This document shows, one piece after another, positions 1-6,485 of a DNA stretch of 26,230 nt. Both the position numbers and the translations under genes were made by a program. The first letter of the stretch is position 1. Every line of letters starts with the position of its first letter. Origin of the DNA: Halodurantibacterium flavum (GTDB lineage Bacteria > Pseudomonadota > Alphaproteobacteria > Rhodobacterales > Rhodobacteraceae); the NCBI RefSeq assembly GCF_042681825.1, contig NZ_JBHUGH010000033.1:1-26230 (forward strand), in the 5' to 3' direction. The notes beneath the pieces are model-generated. The model did not search any database. It saw only the letters and a list, made by a program, of their open reading frames with translations, and was not told the origin of the DNA.

Positions 1-3
1 CAG

Positions 4-25
4 TTTGCGCATGTCCATGCGCAAA
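4..25. promoter_or_regulatory. Perfect 10-bp inverted repeat (candidate operator)
   Basis: TTTGCGCATG at 4-13 is followed by two bases and its exact reverse complement CATGCGCAAA at 16-25. It lies 10 bases upstream of a good -35 box at 36-41. A perfect dyad here suits a dimeric regulator, either the XRE protein encoded next or a LuxR/TraR-type activator. No experimental binding site was recognised, so the partner is inference. Confidence 0.6.
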
Positions 26-35
26 GCGATGGCAA

Positions 36-65
36 TTTACACACTTTAAGTTTATCAACTATAGT
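36..65 (+). promoter_or_regulatory. Sigma-70-like promoter for the XRE regulator
   Basis: TTTACA at 36-41 and TATAGT at 60-65 are separated by 18 bases, close to the vegetative consensus, in a locally AT-rich stretch. Transcription would start near 72 and read into the XRE gene, leaving a leader of about 100 bases. The palindrome at 4-25 sits just upstream, a position compatible with activation. Confidence 0.5.
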
Positions 66-172
66 ATGTAATTGACGATTGGAGGACTGATGAGGCTCGT
101 GCGCTCGGCACGGACCGAATAGAGAAGTCGTAGTTCTGGCGTGCGCGCCGGGCCGGATGGGAGGTGATCTGC

Positions 173-421
173 ATGATCACCGCCCGACAATCACGGGCCG
201 CGCGGGCGCTTCTTGGATGGACACAGGAGCAGCTAGCGGATGAGGCCCGGGTATCTTTGACCGCACTCAAACGTCTCGAGTCCGAAAGCAGGCTCGAGGT
301 CTATGAGACCACGCGCGATCAGGTTCGGCGGGCTTTCGAAGCGAATGGCATTCTGCTTCTGAACTCCGACCAGGGGATAGGAGTGATGCATGTTCAGGCG
401 AAAGCTGTCGCTAAGAGCTGA
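173..421 (+). CDS. XRE/Cro-family helix-turn-helix regulator (QseC-like by position)
   Basis: A small protein of 82 residues made almost entirely of one helix-turn-helix domain. Residues about 4-40 follow the XRE pattern (SRAARALLGWTQEQLADEA then a recognition helix with SLTALKRLE). ATG at 173 is preferred over GTG at 164 because GGGAGG at 159-164 then acts as the ribosome site at 8 bases. It precedes a stand-alone DUF2285-like gene. In ICEMlSym(R7A) a small controller-like XRE protein, QseC, regulates the antiactivator gene qseM, so a similar role is likely. Function is inferred from fold and neighbourhood, and the operator is not proven. Confidence 0.75.
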   Translation: MITARQSRAARALLGWTQEQLADEARVSLTALKRLESESRLEVYETTRDQVRRAFEANGILLLNSDQGIGVMHVQAKAVAKS

Positions 422-484
422 CTATTCCGGCAGGTTTCGCCGTGAACGGAATTGCGCTCTTGCCGCGCTCACGAAAACGTCAAC

Positions 485-509
485 CTTCTGTGCTAGGATT
501 GTACAGAAG
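485..509. promoter_or_regulatory. Inverted repeat over the -10 region of the DUF2285-like gene
   Basis: CTTCTGT at 485-491 and ACAGAAG at 503-509 form a perfect 7-bp dyad with an 11-base spacer. A -10-like TAGGAT (494-499) lies inside the spacer, but no good -35 is found at the right distance. A protein bound here would directly control the next gene. The XRE protein encoded just upstream is the obvious candidate (inference). Confidence 0.4.
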
Positions 510-520
510 CCGCGGTGGGG

Positions 521-790
521 ATGCGTGTGACGATCAGCAGCTTGCAGGATGTGCCGCCGCAGGGGGCCGTGGTGACGGAGTATGACCGTCGTCACATGAC
601 GCAATATATGCGTTTGCTCGATGCTGCCGGCGAGGGCGCGAGCTGGCAGGAGGCCGCGCAGATCATCCTGGGGCTCGATACGCAGAAAGAGCCTGAGCGG
701 GCGCGCCTGGTCCATGATACCCATCTTGAACGCGCGCGCTGGTTGAGTTCCGAGGGCTATCGGCAATTGGCAGCGGGGCGCACCGGCTGA
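521..790 (+). CDS. Stand-alone DUF2285-like protein, candidate antiactivator (QseM-like)
   Basis: About 89 residues from ATG 521 (GTG 515 and GTG 527 are possible alternatives). The protein resembles a lone DUF2285 (RovC-type DNA-binding, helix-turn-helix variant) domain: EYDRRHMTQYMRLLDAAGEG, then SWQEAAQIIL, a conserved EPERAR segment and an RARWLSSEGYRQL C-terminal helix. Stand-alone DUF2285 proteins such as QseM of ICEMlSym(R7A) bind the activator FseA and hold conjugative transfer off. Here the gene sits between an XRE regulator and a split DUF6499-DUF2285 activator, the arrangement expected for that circuit. The antiactivator role is inferred from family and context. Confidence 0.65.
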   Translation: MRVTISSLQDVPPQGAVVTEYDRRHMTQYMRLLDAAGEGASWQEAAQIILGLDTQKEPERARLVHDTHLERARWLSSEGYRQLAAGRTG

Positions 791-792
791 GA

Positions 793-817
793 AGGTGATG
801 CGTGCCACGCATCACCT
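793..817. repeat. Perfect 12-bp palindrome with one-base centre
   Basis: AGGTGATGCGTG at 793-804, one base, then CACGCATCACCT at 806-817. It starts three bases after the stop codon of the DUF2285-like gene. As RNA it would form a strong hairpin, but no T-run follows, so it is not a standard intrinsic terminator. It could be a protein-binding dyad for control of the activator gene beginning at 897, or an RNA processing or attenuation hairpin. Confidence 0.6.
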
Positions 818-896
818 GATGCCTTGAGGCGGACTTCCCAAGTGATTGATCTCCCGGAATCCTTTCCTGAGATCAACCCAGGGGAGAGGCGATGCC

Positions 897-1671
897 ATGC
901 AACCCGACCGCTCGAATTGGCGTGACCAGGCGGCCTATGACTATCTCGATGATCTGGCCGCGCCGGAACTCGGCTGGGAATGCCTGCGCCGCAATCCCGA
1001 ATATCAAGATGACTATGCAGAACTTGCAGGGGGACCACCTGAGAGGGCTGACCTGAGGGATCAGGTCGGCCGTCGATGGGGTCTGTGCTTTCCCGGTTCG
1101 CCCCGGTCTGAGCGCGACTGTCGCAGAGATATTCTGGCGCCCCGAAATCGATACCAGCGCCGTGGTCCTTGCGGTCGCCCCCGAAGCACTCGCCGGGGAG
1201 ACTGATACTCCCGGTGGTGAGATAGTCGCCCCGAAGGGCCGGGCATCCCCCATTGGTAAGCACCTGCGCCACAGGCTGCCGGACGGAACATACCTGCATC
1301 TCGTCGTTCCCCTGAAGCAGCACGGTCGGCTTGTGGCTACCGTTCCGCTCGGCCTCGAGGGGCTCGACCGCATCGAGGCAATCCAGAGGCTCTTGGCGGA
1401 CCAGCACCGCCGTCGATCCATCCCCCGCGACACCCGCCTGACTGCGCAGCAGAAAGCGCGCTTGCGGCGTGTCCTTCAAGCCTCCGACGCCGCCTTCCAT
1501 GGCGCGACCCAGAAGCAGATCGCCGAGGTCCTGTTCAGGATCGATCAGCTGGACCGCGATGAATGGCAGGTCTCCTCGGCTCGTTTTGCCGTCTCCAGCC
1601 TCCTTCGCGAGGGGCGTGACCTGATCGCCGGCGGCTATCGCAAGCTCCTGCGTCACCAGCGCCGCCTCTAG
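897..1671 (+). CDS. DUF6499-DUF2285 transfer activator, split by a +1 frameshift (FseA-like)
   Basis: The first frame starts at ATG 897, with GGGGAGAGG seven bases upstream. It encodes a DUF6499-type region (NWRDQAAYDYLDDLAAPELG, WECLRRNPEYQDDY, then RRWGLCFP). The rest of the family pattern continues in the +1 frame from about 1090 to the TAG at 1669-1671. That part contains FPVRPGLSA, VVLAVAPEALAG, HLVVPLKQHGRLVATVPL and a DUF2285 end with LRRVLQASDAA and IAGGYRKLLRH. The 0-frame remains open to 1205 but loses family resemblance, and a TGA at 1054-1056 in the +1 frame limits the shift to 1057-1205. TTT-CCC-G at 1089-1095 allows tRNA-Phe (UUU to UUC) or tRNA-Pro (CCC to CCG) to slip forward. 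FseA of ICEMlSym(R7A) is made by programmed +1 frameshifting and activates the excisionase gene. A real mutation is the alternative. Confidence 0.75.
1089..1095 (+). other. Candidate +1 ribosomal frameshift site
   Basis: In the 0-frame the codons read CTG TGC TTT CCC GGT. Slipping one base forward on TTT gives TTC, a better match for the single tRNA-Phe anticodon; slipping on CCC gives CCG. Either slip yields ...WGLCF-PVRP..., with no residue gained or lost compared with my recollection of the family pattern WGLxFPxRP. Direct from sequence: the two frames and the site. Inference: that ribosomes shift here. Confidence 0.55.
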
Positions 1672-1808
1672 GTCGGCGATCCCGCGCCGCGGTGTGCGGA
1701 TTTACCCCTGCTACCTTCCCACTGCATCTGACCGGACGCGCTTCGCCATCGTGACCGTCATCAGCCGCTGTTTCGCGGCACTGGTCGCACACAGTAGGGA
1801 GACGCCCG

Positions 1809-2090
1809 ATGTCCGCCATCTCAACCGAACTTCCCCCGCGCTATCTGCGCACCAAGGAAGCAGCGCATTTCCTCAGCCTGTCGGCTCGAACGCTGGAGAA
1901 GCACAGGACCTACGGCACCGGTCCCGCCTACCACAAGCTTGGCGGGCGTGTGGTCTATGCGATCGATGACCTGCAGGCCTGGGTCGAACGCGGCGCTGTC
2001 ACCTCGACTTCCGACCCGCGTGGCCAGGTGCTGCCAGCGAAGCGCCATAAGCTCCCCAACCTCCCGCAGCCCGGCCGCTTCGTGCGCTGA
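1809..2090 (+). CDS. MerR/AlpA-like excisionase, recombination directionality factor (RdfS-like)
   Basis: A 93-residue protein with an HTH_17 / excisionase-type winged helix at about 10-60: PPRYLRTKEAAHFLSLSART, then a GPAYHKLGGRVVY wing and YAIDDLQAWVERG. ATG 1809 has an AGGGAGA ribosome site at the correct spacing. A basic, proline-rich tail follows. Proteins of this type bind attachment-site DNA and bias a tyrosine or serine recombinase toward excision. In ICEMlSym(R7A) rdfS is the direct target of FseA, whose homologue lies immediately upstream here. The 137-base gap at 1672-1808 is therefore the expected activator target and contains a GCCGC/GCGGC dyad at 1764-1779. The integrase itself is not in this window. 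Confidence 0.75.
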   Translation: MSAISTELPPRYLRTKEAAHFLSLSARTLEKHRTYGTGPAYHKLGGRVVYAIDDLQAWVERGAVTSTSDPRGQVLPAKRHKLPNLPQPGRFVR

Positions 2091-2109
2091 CGCGGGGGGC
2101 GACACCATC

Positions 2110-3285
2110 ATGACTGACGGACGCAAACCCCGCTCCGAGCGTGGACAGCTCGATCTGTTTCGCGCGCTGCCCGGTGACTTCGCCCCCAGAGATGCGCAGG
2201 ACCTCATGGCCTATCCCTTCTTTTCCCTCGCCAAGTCTAAGCGTGTTGCGCCGATCGACTTTGCCGCTGGCAGCGTCTGCATTCGGGTCGAGGCCGTTCC
2301 CGATCACGGTATGGCCACAATCTGGGATGCCGACATCCTGATCTGGGCGGCGAGCCAGATCGTCGAGGCGCGTGACGCGGGGCTGCGCACCTCCCGGCTG
2401 ATGGCCGCCACCCCATATGAGATCCTCACCTATGTTGGTCGCGGAACCAGTGCGCGGGACTATCAGCGCCTGAAGGCGGCGCTGGATCGTCTGCAGTCGA
2501 CGACGATCTCCACCTCGATCCGGCAGCCTGCAGAAGGACGCCGCCATCGCTTCTCCTGGATCAACGAATGGCAGGAGCGAAGCAACAGGGAGGGGCGCCC
2601 GGACGGCATCGAGTTGATCGTGCCCGACTGGTTCTACCAGGCCGTGCTCGACAACGCGCTCGTCCTCACCATTGATCGGGCGTATTTCGACCTGACTGGC
2701 GGGCTCGACCGTTGGCTCTATCGCCTGGTGCGCAAGCATGGTGGCAGGCAACGGGACGGCTGGCGTTTCGATTTCCATCATCTTCACCAGAAGTCCGGGG
2801 CGCTGTCCCCCTTCAAGCGCTTCGCCTTCGAGCTTCGCGACATCATCCGGCGGCAGCCGCTGCCGGGCTATACGCTTTTTCTCGAGACAGAGGTTGGTGG
2901 CCGCAAACTGCTGGCTTTCGAGCCCGCTCCGGGCTGTGGAAAACCTGTGAATGGGCTCGTGCTATCGGGAACCCGGGCTATCGTGCTATCGGGAACCCAA
3001 GGCTCGTGCTATCAGGAACCCAAACAGGGGGTAACGCACGGAAACGAAATAAGAAATCGCCCCCTTAACTTAGAGTCTAACAAAGAGTCTAACTTTGAAG
3101 AGCGCGCGCGTGATGTGGAAAACCTCATCCGTGCCACCGCAAAAAGCCTCAGCCAGGCCGGTAAGACGAAGGCAGCCGTCGCCCCATCGGTGCCGCGAAC
3201 GGCTTCCGATCAGGGTGTCGCAGCAGCCTCCGATCATTCAGATACGCCCCGCCTTCCTCTCGAATTGCCGGGAGGTGGCGAATGA
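2110..3285 (+). CDS. Replication initiator protein, RPA family
   Basis: A 391-residue protein from ATG 2110; the frame is open further upstream, but that part overlaps the excisionase gene and is not family-like. Residues about 10-270 match the RPA replication initiator type: RGQLDLFRALPGDF, MAYPFFSLAKSKR, ADILIWAASQIVEARD, a conserved SARDYQRLKAALDRLQ helix, and LDRWLYRLVRKHGG. Such proteins bind iterons and start replication of plasmids and of some excised integrative elements. The last 110 residues are a low-complexity linker. The DNA there carries three 18-bp repeats and AT-rich 10-mers, so this gene may contain its own origin. Its TGA overlaps the ATG of parA. Confidence 0.85.
   Translation: MTDGRKPRSERGQLDLFRALPGDFAPRDAQDLMAYPFFSLAKSKRVAPIDFAAGSVCIRVEAVPDHGMATIWDADILIWAASQIVEARDAGLRTSRLMAATPYEILTYVGRGTSARDYQRLKAALDRLQSTTISTSIRQPAEGRRHRFSWINEWQERSNREGRPDGIELIVPDWFYQAVLDNALVLTIDRAYFDLTGGLDRWLYRLVRKHGGRQRDGWRFDFHHLHQKSGALSPFKRFAFELRDIIRRQPLPGYTLFLETEVGGRKLLAFEPAPGCGKPVNGLVLSGTRAIVLSGTQGSCYQEPKQGVTHGNEIRNRPLNLESNKESNFEERARDVENLIRATAKSLSQAGKTKAAVAPSVPRTASDQGVAAASDHSDTPRLPLELPGGGE
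2957..3021 (+). repeat. Three direct 18-bp iteron-like repeats inside the rep gene
   Basis: TCGTGCTATCGGGAACCC occurs at 2957-2974 and 2981-2998, and with one mismatch (CAGG for CGGG) at 3004-3021. The units are offset by 24 and 23 bases, about two helical turns, so repeats would face the same side of DNA. The third unit is read in another frame from the first two, so the repeats are kept at the DNA rather than the protein level. Confidence 0.75.
3061..3100 (+). repeat. AT-rich tandem 10-mers next to the iterons (candidate unwinding element)
   Basis: AGAGTCTAAC is repeated at 3072-3081 and 3084-3093 (12-base period), preceded by TTAACTT, in a local AT-rich island within GC-rich DNA. Position about 50 bases after the iterons is typical of a DNA unwinding element in an iteron origin. 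This is inference from composition and spacing. Confidence 0.5.
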
Positions 3286-3935
3286 TCATCGCTCTGCTCA
3301 ATCAGAAGGGTGGCGCCGGCAAGACGACGCTGGCCCTCCATATTGCTGGTGAATTGGCGATACAGGGCAAGCGTGTCACCCTGATCGATGCCGACCCGCA
3401 AGGCTCCGCCCTGGACTGGTCGCAGCAACGCGCCCGCGAAGGTCTGCCGCGGCTCTTCGGCACCCTCGGCCTGGCCCGTGACACCCTGCACCGCGAAGTC
3501 CCCGAACTTGCCCGCACAGTCGATCATGTCGTTATTGATGGCCCACCGCGTGTTGCGGGGCTCATGCGCTCAGCGCTGCTCACCGCCGATCTGGTGCTGA
3601 TCCCGGTACAGCCCTCGCCATTCGATGGCTGGGCCTCTGCCGAGATGCTGTCCCTCCTTGCGGAGGCCCGCATTTATCGGCCGGAACTTGTCGCCCGCTC
3701 CCTGCTCAACCGCTGCGGCGCGCGCACCGTCATCGCCCGGGACACCGCCGAGGCGCTGGCGGATCACAATCCTCCTGTGCTTGCCAGCACGATTGGTCAG
3801 CGCGTCGTCTTTGCAGATGCGGCGCAAACCGGTCGCCTTGCCAGTGACATCGACCGTCAATCGCATGCTGCCCGAGAGATCGCGGCGCTGACGTCTGAGG
3901 TCGGGCGCCTCGGTCTTGGGAAGGTGGCGGTATGA
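3282..3935 (+). CDS. parA: ParA-family partition ATPase
   Basis: A 217-residue Walker-type ATPase. Residues 8-16 give the deviant Walker A KGGAGKTTL, with the signature lysine right after the first Gln-rich turn (NQKGGAGKTT). The A' segment DADPQGSALDW follows at about 38-48, then VVIDGPP as Walker B at about 84-90. Its short length, without an N-terminal helix-turn-helix, is the small ParA type (VirC1/ParF-like). It segregates or positions element DNA and may assist transfer. The start overlaps the rep stop by ATGA. No ParB follows; the small gene at 3932 takes the partner position. Confidence 0.92.
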   Translation: MIIALLNQKGGAGKTTLALHIAGELAIQGKRVTLIDADPQGSALDWSQQRAREGLPRLFGTLGLARDTLHREVPELARTVDHVVIDGPPRVAGLMRSALLTADLVLIPVQPSPFDGWASAEMLSLLAEARIYRPELVARSLLNRCGARTVIARDTAEALADHNPPVLASTIGQRVVFADAAQTGRLASDIDRQSHAAREIAALTSEVGRLGLGKVAV

Positions 3936-4186
3936 CCGGGCGCAATGACAAGCGTGGTTTCGCCGCGCGGCCAATCGATGCCGAGACCTGGATCAAGGCT
4001 GGCGAGGCGCCATCCGCACACGGTCGCGCGGCGGCGATCTATACGGCCCGGCTCACCATCGACATCACCCCGGACCTGCGCGGTCGCATCAAGGTCGCAG
4101 CTTTCAGCCGCGGCGTCACTGTCGCTGACATGCTGCGCGAGTTGCTCGGGCGCGAATATCCGGAACCCGAAGGAGAACCTCAATGA
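3932..4186 (+). CDS. Small partition-associated protein, possible ribbon-helix-helix
   Basis: An 84-residue protein overlapping parA by ATGA. The N-terminal half is basic (RGFAARPIDAETWIKAGEA). The C-terminal half has a beta strand followed by two helices (ARLTIDITPDLRGRIKVAAF, then SRGVTVADMLRELL), the layout of a ribbon-helix-helix DNA-binding domain. A small RHH protein directly after a short ParA is the usual ParF-ParG arrangement, where it binds the centromere and represses the operon. That role is inferred. The gene is conserved at this place in related elements, before DUF2840. Confidence 0.7.
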   Translation: MTGRNDKRGFAARPIDAETWIKAGEAPSAHGRAAAIYTARLTIDITPDLRGRIKVAAFSRGVTVADMLRELLGREYPEPEGEPQ

Positions 4187-4704
4187 CCGGCTTTGTGATC
4201 CTCGGCGTGACCGGAGACGGATCGTTCGACGCCCGTTTCCGCGGCGAGCTGACGCGCGTGGAACTGACCTGGGTGGAGAAGCGGATCGAGTTCTGGATCA
4301 GGTTCGGTCAGGAGGCCGGAACGCAGATCCTCGACCGCAGTCGCCGCATCGTCTTCTTCTGTCCCGGTGCCGTGTTTGGCTTCGTCCATTGGGCGGCGAA
4401 TGACTATGGAACCGTCGTCTCGCGCATCGATATCGTGCGTGCGGTCGCGCCCGGCTGTGCCTGTCAGACGCTGCCCTTCGTGCGTCCCGGTGGCGAGATT
4501 TTGTTGAGGATCGAAGGCTGGCCCAAGGTCGAAGAGGTCCTGCGCCATATCGATGCAATCGAGAGTCTCGGCATCGATGCCGCTGACGTCGATCCCGATC
4601 ACTGGCGCCATGTCGCCCACTGGATGAAGGCGGGCGAAGCGCCGCGACCCTATACGGCGGCACGCCATGCCGCGTGGCTCCGGCGCCGGGAGATCGGAAA
4701 ATGA
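4183..4704 (+). CDS. DUF2840 family protein
   Basis: A 173-residue protein that I recognise as DUF2840, a family found almost only in tra/trb elements of Proteobacteria, just before traF. Visible features are LTWVEKRIEFWIRFG, FCPGAVFGFVHWAANDYGTV, and a conserved LRIEGWPKVEEVLRHIDAIE helix near 105-125. There is no signal peptide or membrane segment, so it is probably cytosolic. Its biochemical function is unknown. It overlaps the preceding gene and the next one by ATGA, so it is translated with them. Confidence 0.85.
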   Translation: MTGFVILGVTGDGSFDARFRGELTRVELTWVEKRIEFWIRFGQEAGTQILDRSRRIVFFCPGAVFGFVHWAANDYGTVVSRIDIVRAVAPGCACQTLPFVRPGGEILLRIEGWPKVEEVLRHIDAIESLGIDAADVDPDHWRHVAHWMKAGEAPRPYTAARHAAWLRRREIGK

Positions 4705-5243
4705 CCCGTGCCCGCTGCATCATGGTGGCGGTTGCGGCGCTCGCCGCCGTCATCGCCGGCAGCATTCCGGTTGCGCCACGGCTGGTCTGGAACGCCTCGG
4801 CCAGCGTGCCGATTGGCTTCTATACCATCGCGTCGGCGGATCGGCTCGCGGTGCCAGATCTGGTCGTGGTCATGCCGCCCGAACCCTTTGCAGGTTTCAT
4901 GGTCGCGCGCGGCTATGTCGGCCGCGATGTGCCGATCCTGAAGCACGTCGTCGGGCTGCCGGGACAACGGATCTGCCGTGACGGCGCTGCGATCACCGTC
5001 GATGGCAGACACCTGGGGGAGGCGCGAGAGCGCGACAGCCACGGCCGCGATCTTCCCGTCTGGCAGGGCTGCCGCACCATCGTAGAGGGCGAGGTCTTCC
5101 TGATGAACCCGGCGGTCTCTGACAGCTTCGATGGCCGCTACTTCGGTCCGTTCCCCACCTCGGCAGTGATCGGTCGGGCCAGTCCACTGTTCACCGATGA
5201 GGGCGGCGATGGCCGCCTCGTCTGGCACGCGCCGGAGCGGTGA
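4701..5243 (+). CDS. traF: TraF-type S26 signal peptidase (conjugative pilin maturation)
   Basis: A 180-residue inner-membrane protease. ATG 4701 overlaps the DUF2840 stop; a longer upstream reading is only frame overlap. The N-terminal segment 6-25 is hydrophobic. Catalytic Ser35 lies in the SVPIGFY motif and Lys81 in PILKHVVGLPGQRI, followed by the DGAAITVDG strand. A GEVFLMNP / FDGRYFGP region matches the family C-terminal fold. In RP4, TraF cleaves and cyclises the TrbC pilin; the trbC encoded at 17448 is the likely substrate. Length and motifs are normal for TraF. Confidence 0.9.
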   Translation: MTRARCIMVAVAALAAVIAGSIPVAPRLVWNASASVPIGFYTIASADRLAVPDLVVVMPPEPFAGFMVARGYVGRDVPILKHVVGLPGQRICRDGAAITVDGRHLGEARERDSHGRDLPVWQGCRTIVEGEVFLMNPAVSDSFDGRYFGPFPTSAVIGRASPLFTDEGGDGRLVWHAPER

Positions 5244-5310
5244 CGGCGCGTTCATGGCGGGACGTGCAAGCGGCCCGCATCCCACTCACCGCATGAGGAA
5301 GGAACCTCCA

Positions 5311-5646
5311 ATGCCACAGATCGGTCAATTCACCCGCACCCCGTCTGGCTATGCCGGACAACTGCGTACGCTCTCTCTCGACCTGGAGCTGACCTTCGTT
5401 CCCACAGACAATGTCGATTCAGAGAAAGCTCCCGCCTATCGCATCCATCTCGGTGACGAGGAGGGCCCGGAGGTTGGCGCGGGCTGGAAACACACAGGCG
5501 AAACCGCAGGGGCTTTCGTTTCGGTCCTGCTCGATGATCCGGTTTTTCAGCATCCGATCCGCGCCCGCCTGTTCCAGTCGGATGAGGAGGGCAGGGCGTG
5601 GGGGCTGCACTGGACCCGCCCTAAGAAACGCGACGAGCAGGACTGA
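5311..5646 (+). CDS. DUF736 family protein
   Basis: A 111-residue protein from ATG 5311, with AGGAAGGA eight bases upstream. MPQIGQFTRTPSGYAG, RTLSLDLELTFVP, APAYRIHLGD, GAGWKHTGETAGAFVSVLLDDP and the C-terminal LFQSDEEGRAWGLHW pattern identify DUF736. This small beta-rich cytosolic family occurs on conjugative elements and some plasmids of Alphaproteobacteria. Its function is not known. It stands between traF and the transglycosylase gene, its usual place. Confidence 0.9.
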   Translation: MPQIGQFTRTPSGYAGQLRTLSLDLELTFVPTDNVDSEKAPAYRIHLGDEEGPEVGAGWKHTGETAGAFVSVLLDDPVFQHPIRARLFQSDEEGRAWGLHWTRPKKRDEQD

Positions 5647-5648
5647 CG

Positions 5649-6413
5649 ATGATCGCGTCCTGCACCCCTTCCGCTTCGGGGAGATGCGGCGTCCGCCGCC
5701 GCATGCTCCTCCTTCTTCTTTCCGGCCTCTTCCTTCCGGTCACCGCCACCCAGCCGCTTCTGGCGCAAACCGATGCGCCCGATCACGCAATTGCCGTGCA
5801 TCCCTACGCCGCCCAGGTCACCGAGGCATCGCAGCGCTTCGGCATTCCGACGACATGGATCATGGCCGTGATGCGGGCGGAAAGCGCGGGTGATGTGCGC
5901 GCGCTGTCGTCGGCCGGTGCGATGGGGCTGATGCAGGTCATGCCCGACACCTGGGCCGGGCTGCGCACCCGTCATGGTCTAGGCCATGATCCCTTCGATC
6001 CGCGTGACAACATCCTCGCGGGAACGGCCTATCTGCGCGAGATGTGGGACCGCTATGGCAATGCGGCCGCGATGCTCGCGGCCTACAATGCCGGTCCTGG
6101 TCGCTACGACGAATACCGCCTGGCGGATCGTCCGCTGCCCGCCGAGACGCGCGCCTATGTCGCTTCGCTTGCGCCCATTCTGCACGGCGAGCAGCCATCG
6201 GGCGCGGCATCCGTTGTCGTTCGTCCGTTCGGCTGGCGCGAGGCGGCGATCTTGGTGGCGCGTGGAAACGGCGCGTCCGCTGCCGATCCCGCGTCCACCG
6301 ATCGCGCACCGGACGACGCCCCTTCGCTCCTCCCGGCTGCACCGGAATCGCTCACTGCCTTGCAGCCGGAGGGCCTCTTCGTCACCCGCAATATCGATGG
6401 GGATCGGCCATGA
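5649..6413 (+). CDS. Periplasmic lytic transglycosylase (VirB1/TrbN-like)
   Basis: A 254-residue exported SLT-family enzyme. The N-terminus has RRR followed by a hydrophobic stretch (19-38) and likely cleavage near LLAQTD; ATG at 5703 (M19) is a possible shorter start. The transglycosylase domain spans about 50-180, with catalytic Glu78 in MRAESAGD, the GLMQVMP motif at 93-99 and AYNAGPGRYDEY at 145-156. Such enzymes open peptidoglycan locally for assembly of the conjugative secretion channel. The C-terminal 60 residues are Ala/Pro-rich and probably flexible. It begins three bases after the DUF736 stop. Confidence 0.9.
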   Translation: MIASCTPSASGRCGVRRRMLLLLLSGLFLPVTATQPLLAQTDAPDHAIAVHPYAAQVTEASQRFGIPTTWIMAVMRAESAGDVRALSSAGAMGLMQVMPDTWAGLRTRHGLGHDPFDPRDNILAGTAYLREMWDRYGNAAAMLAAYNAGPGRYDEYRLADRPLPAETRAYVASLAPILHGEQPSGAASVVVRPFGWREAAILVARGNGASAADPASTDRAPDDAPSLLPAAPESLTALQPEGLFVTRNIDGDRP

Positions 6414-6485
6414 GCAGCGGCAACGCAATTCGCATCCCGTCGTGCGCTGGCGTGTCATGGAGAGCGCGAGGGGTGGCGGCAGGCA

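Noticed and set aside
793..817. Palindrome considered as an intrinsic terminator
   Set aside because: No T-rich run follows the stem (GATGCCTTGAGG), so only a palindrome or hairpin is claimed.
757..1656. Long minus-strand frame of 299 codons opposite the split activator
   Set aside because: It is antisense to recognised DUF6499/DUF2285 sequence and shows no family signal; long shadow frames are common at this GC content.
1162..1671. DUF2285 part of the activator as an independent gene starting at GTG 1162
   Set aside because: No ribosome site is seen before it, and family-like sequence extends upstream in the same frame to about 1090, where it joins the DUF6499 part.
1939..2109. Upstream in-frame extension of the replication initiator
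   Set aside because: The extension overlaps the excisionase gene in another frame and does not resemble the RPA family; ATG 2110 opens the recognisable protein.
2957..3021. Short regularly spaced repeats considered as a CRISPR array
   Set aside because: Only three 18-bp units with 5-6 base gaps inside an open reading frame, and no cas genes; iterons explain them better.
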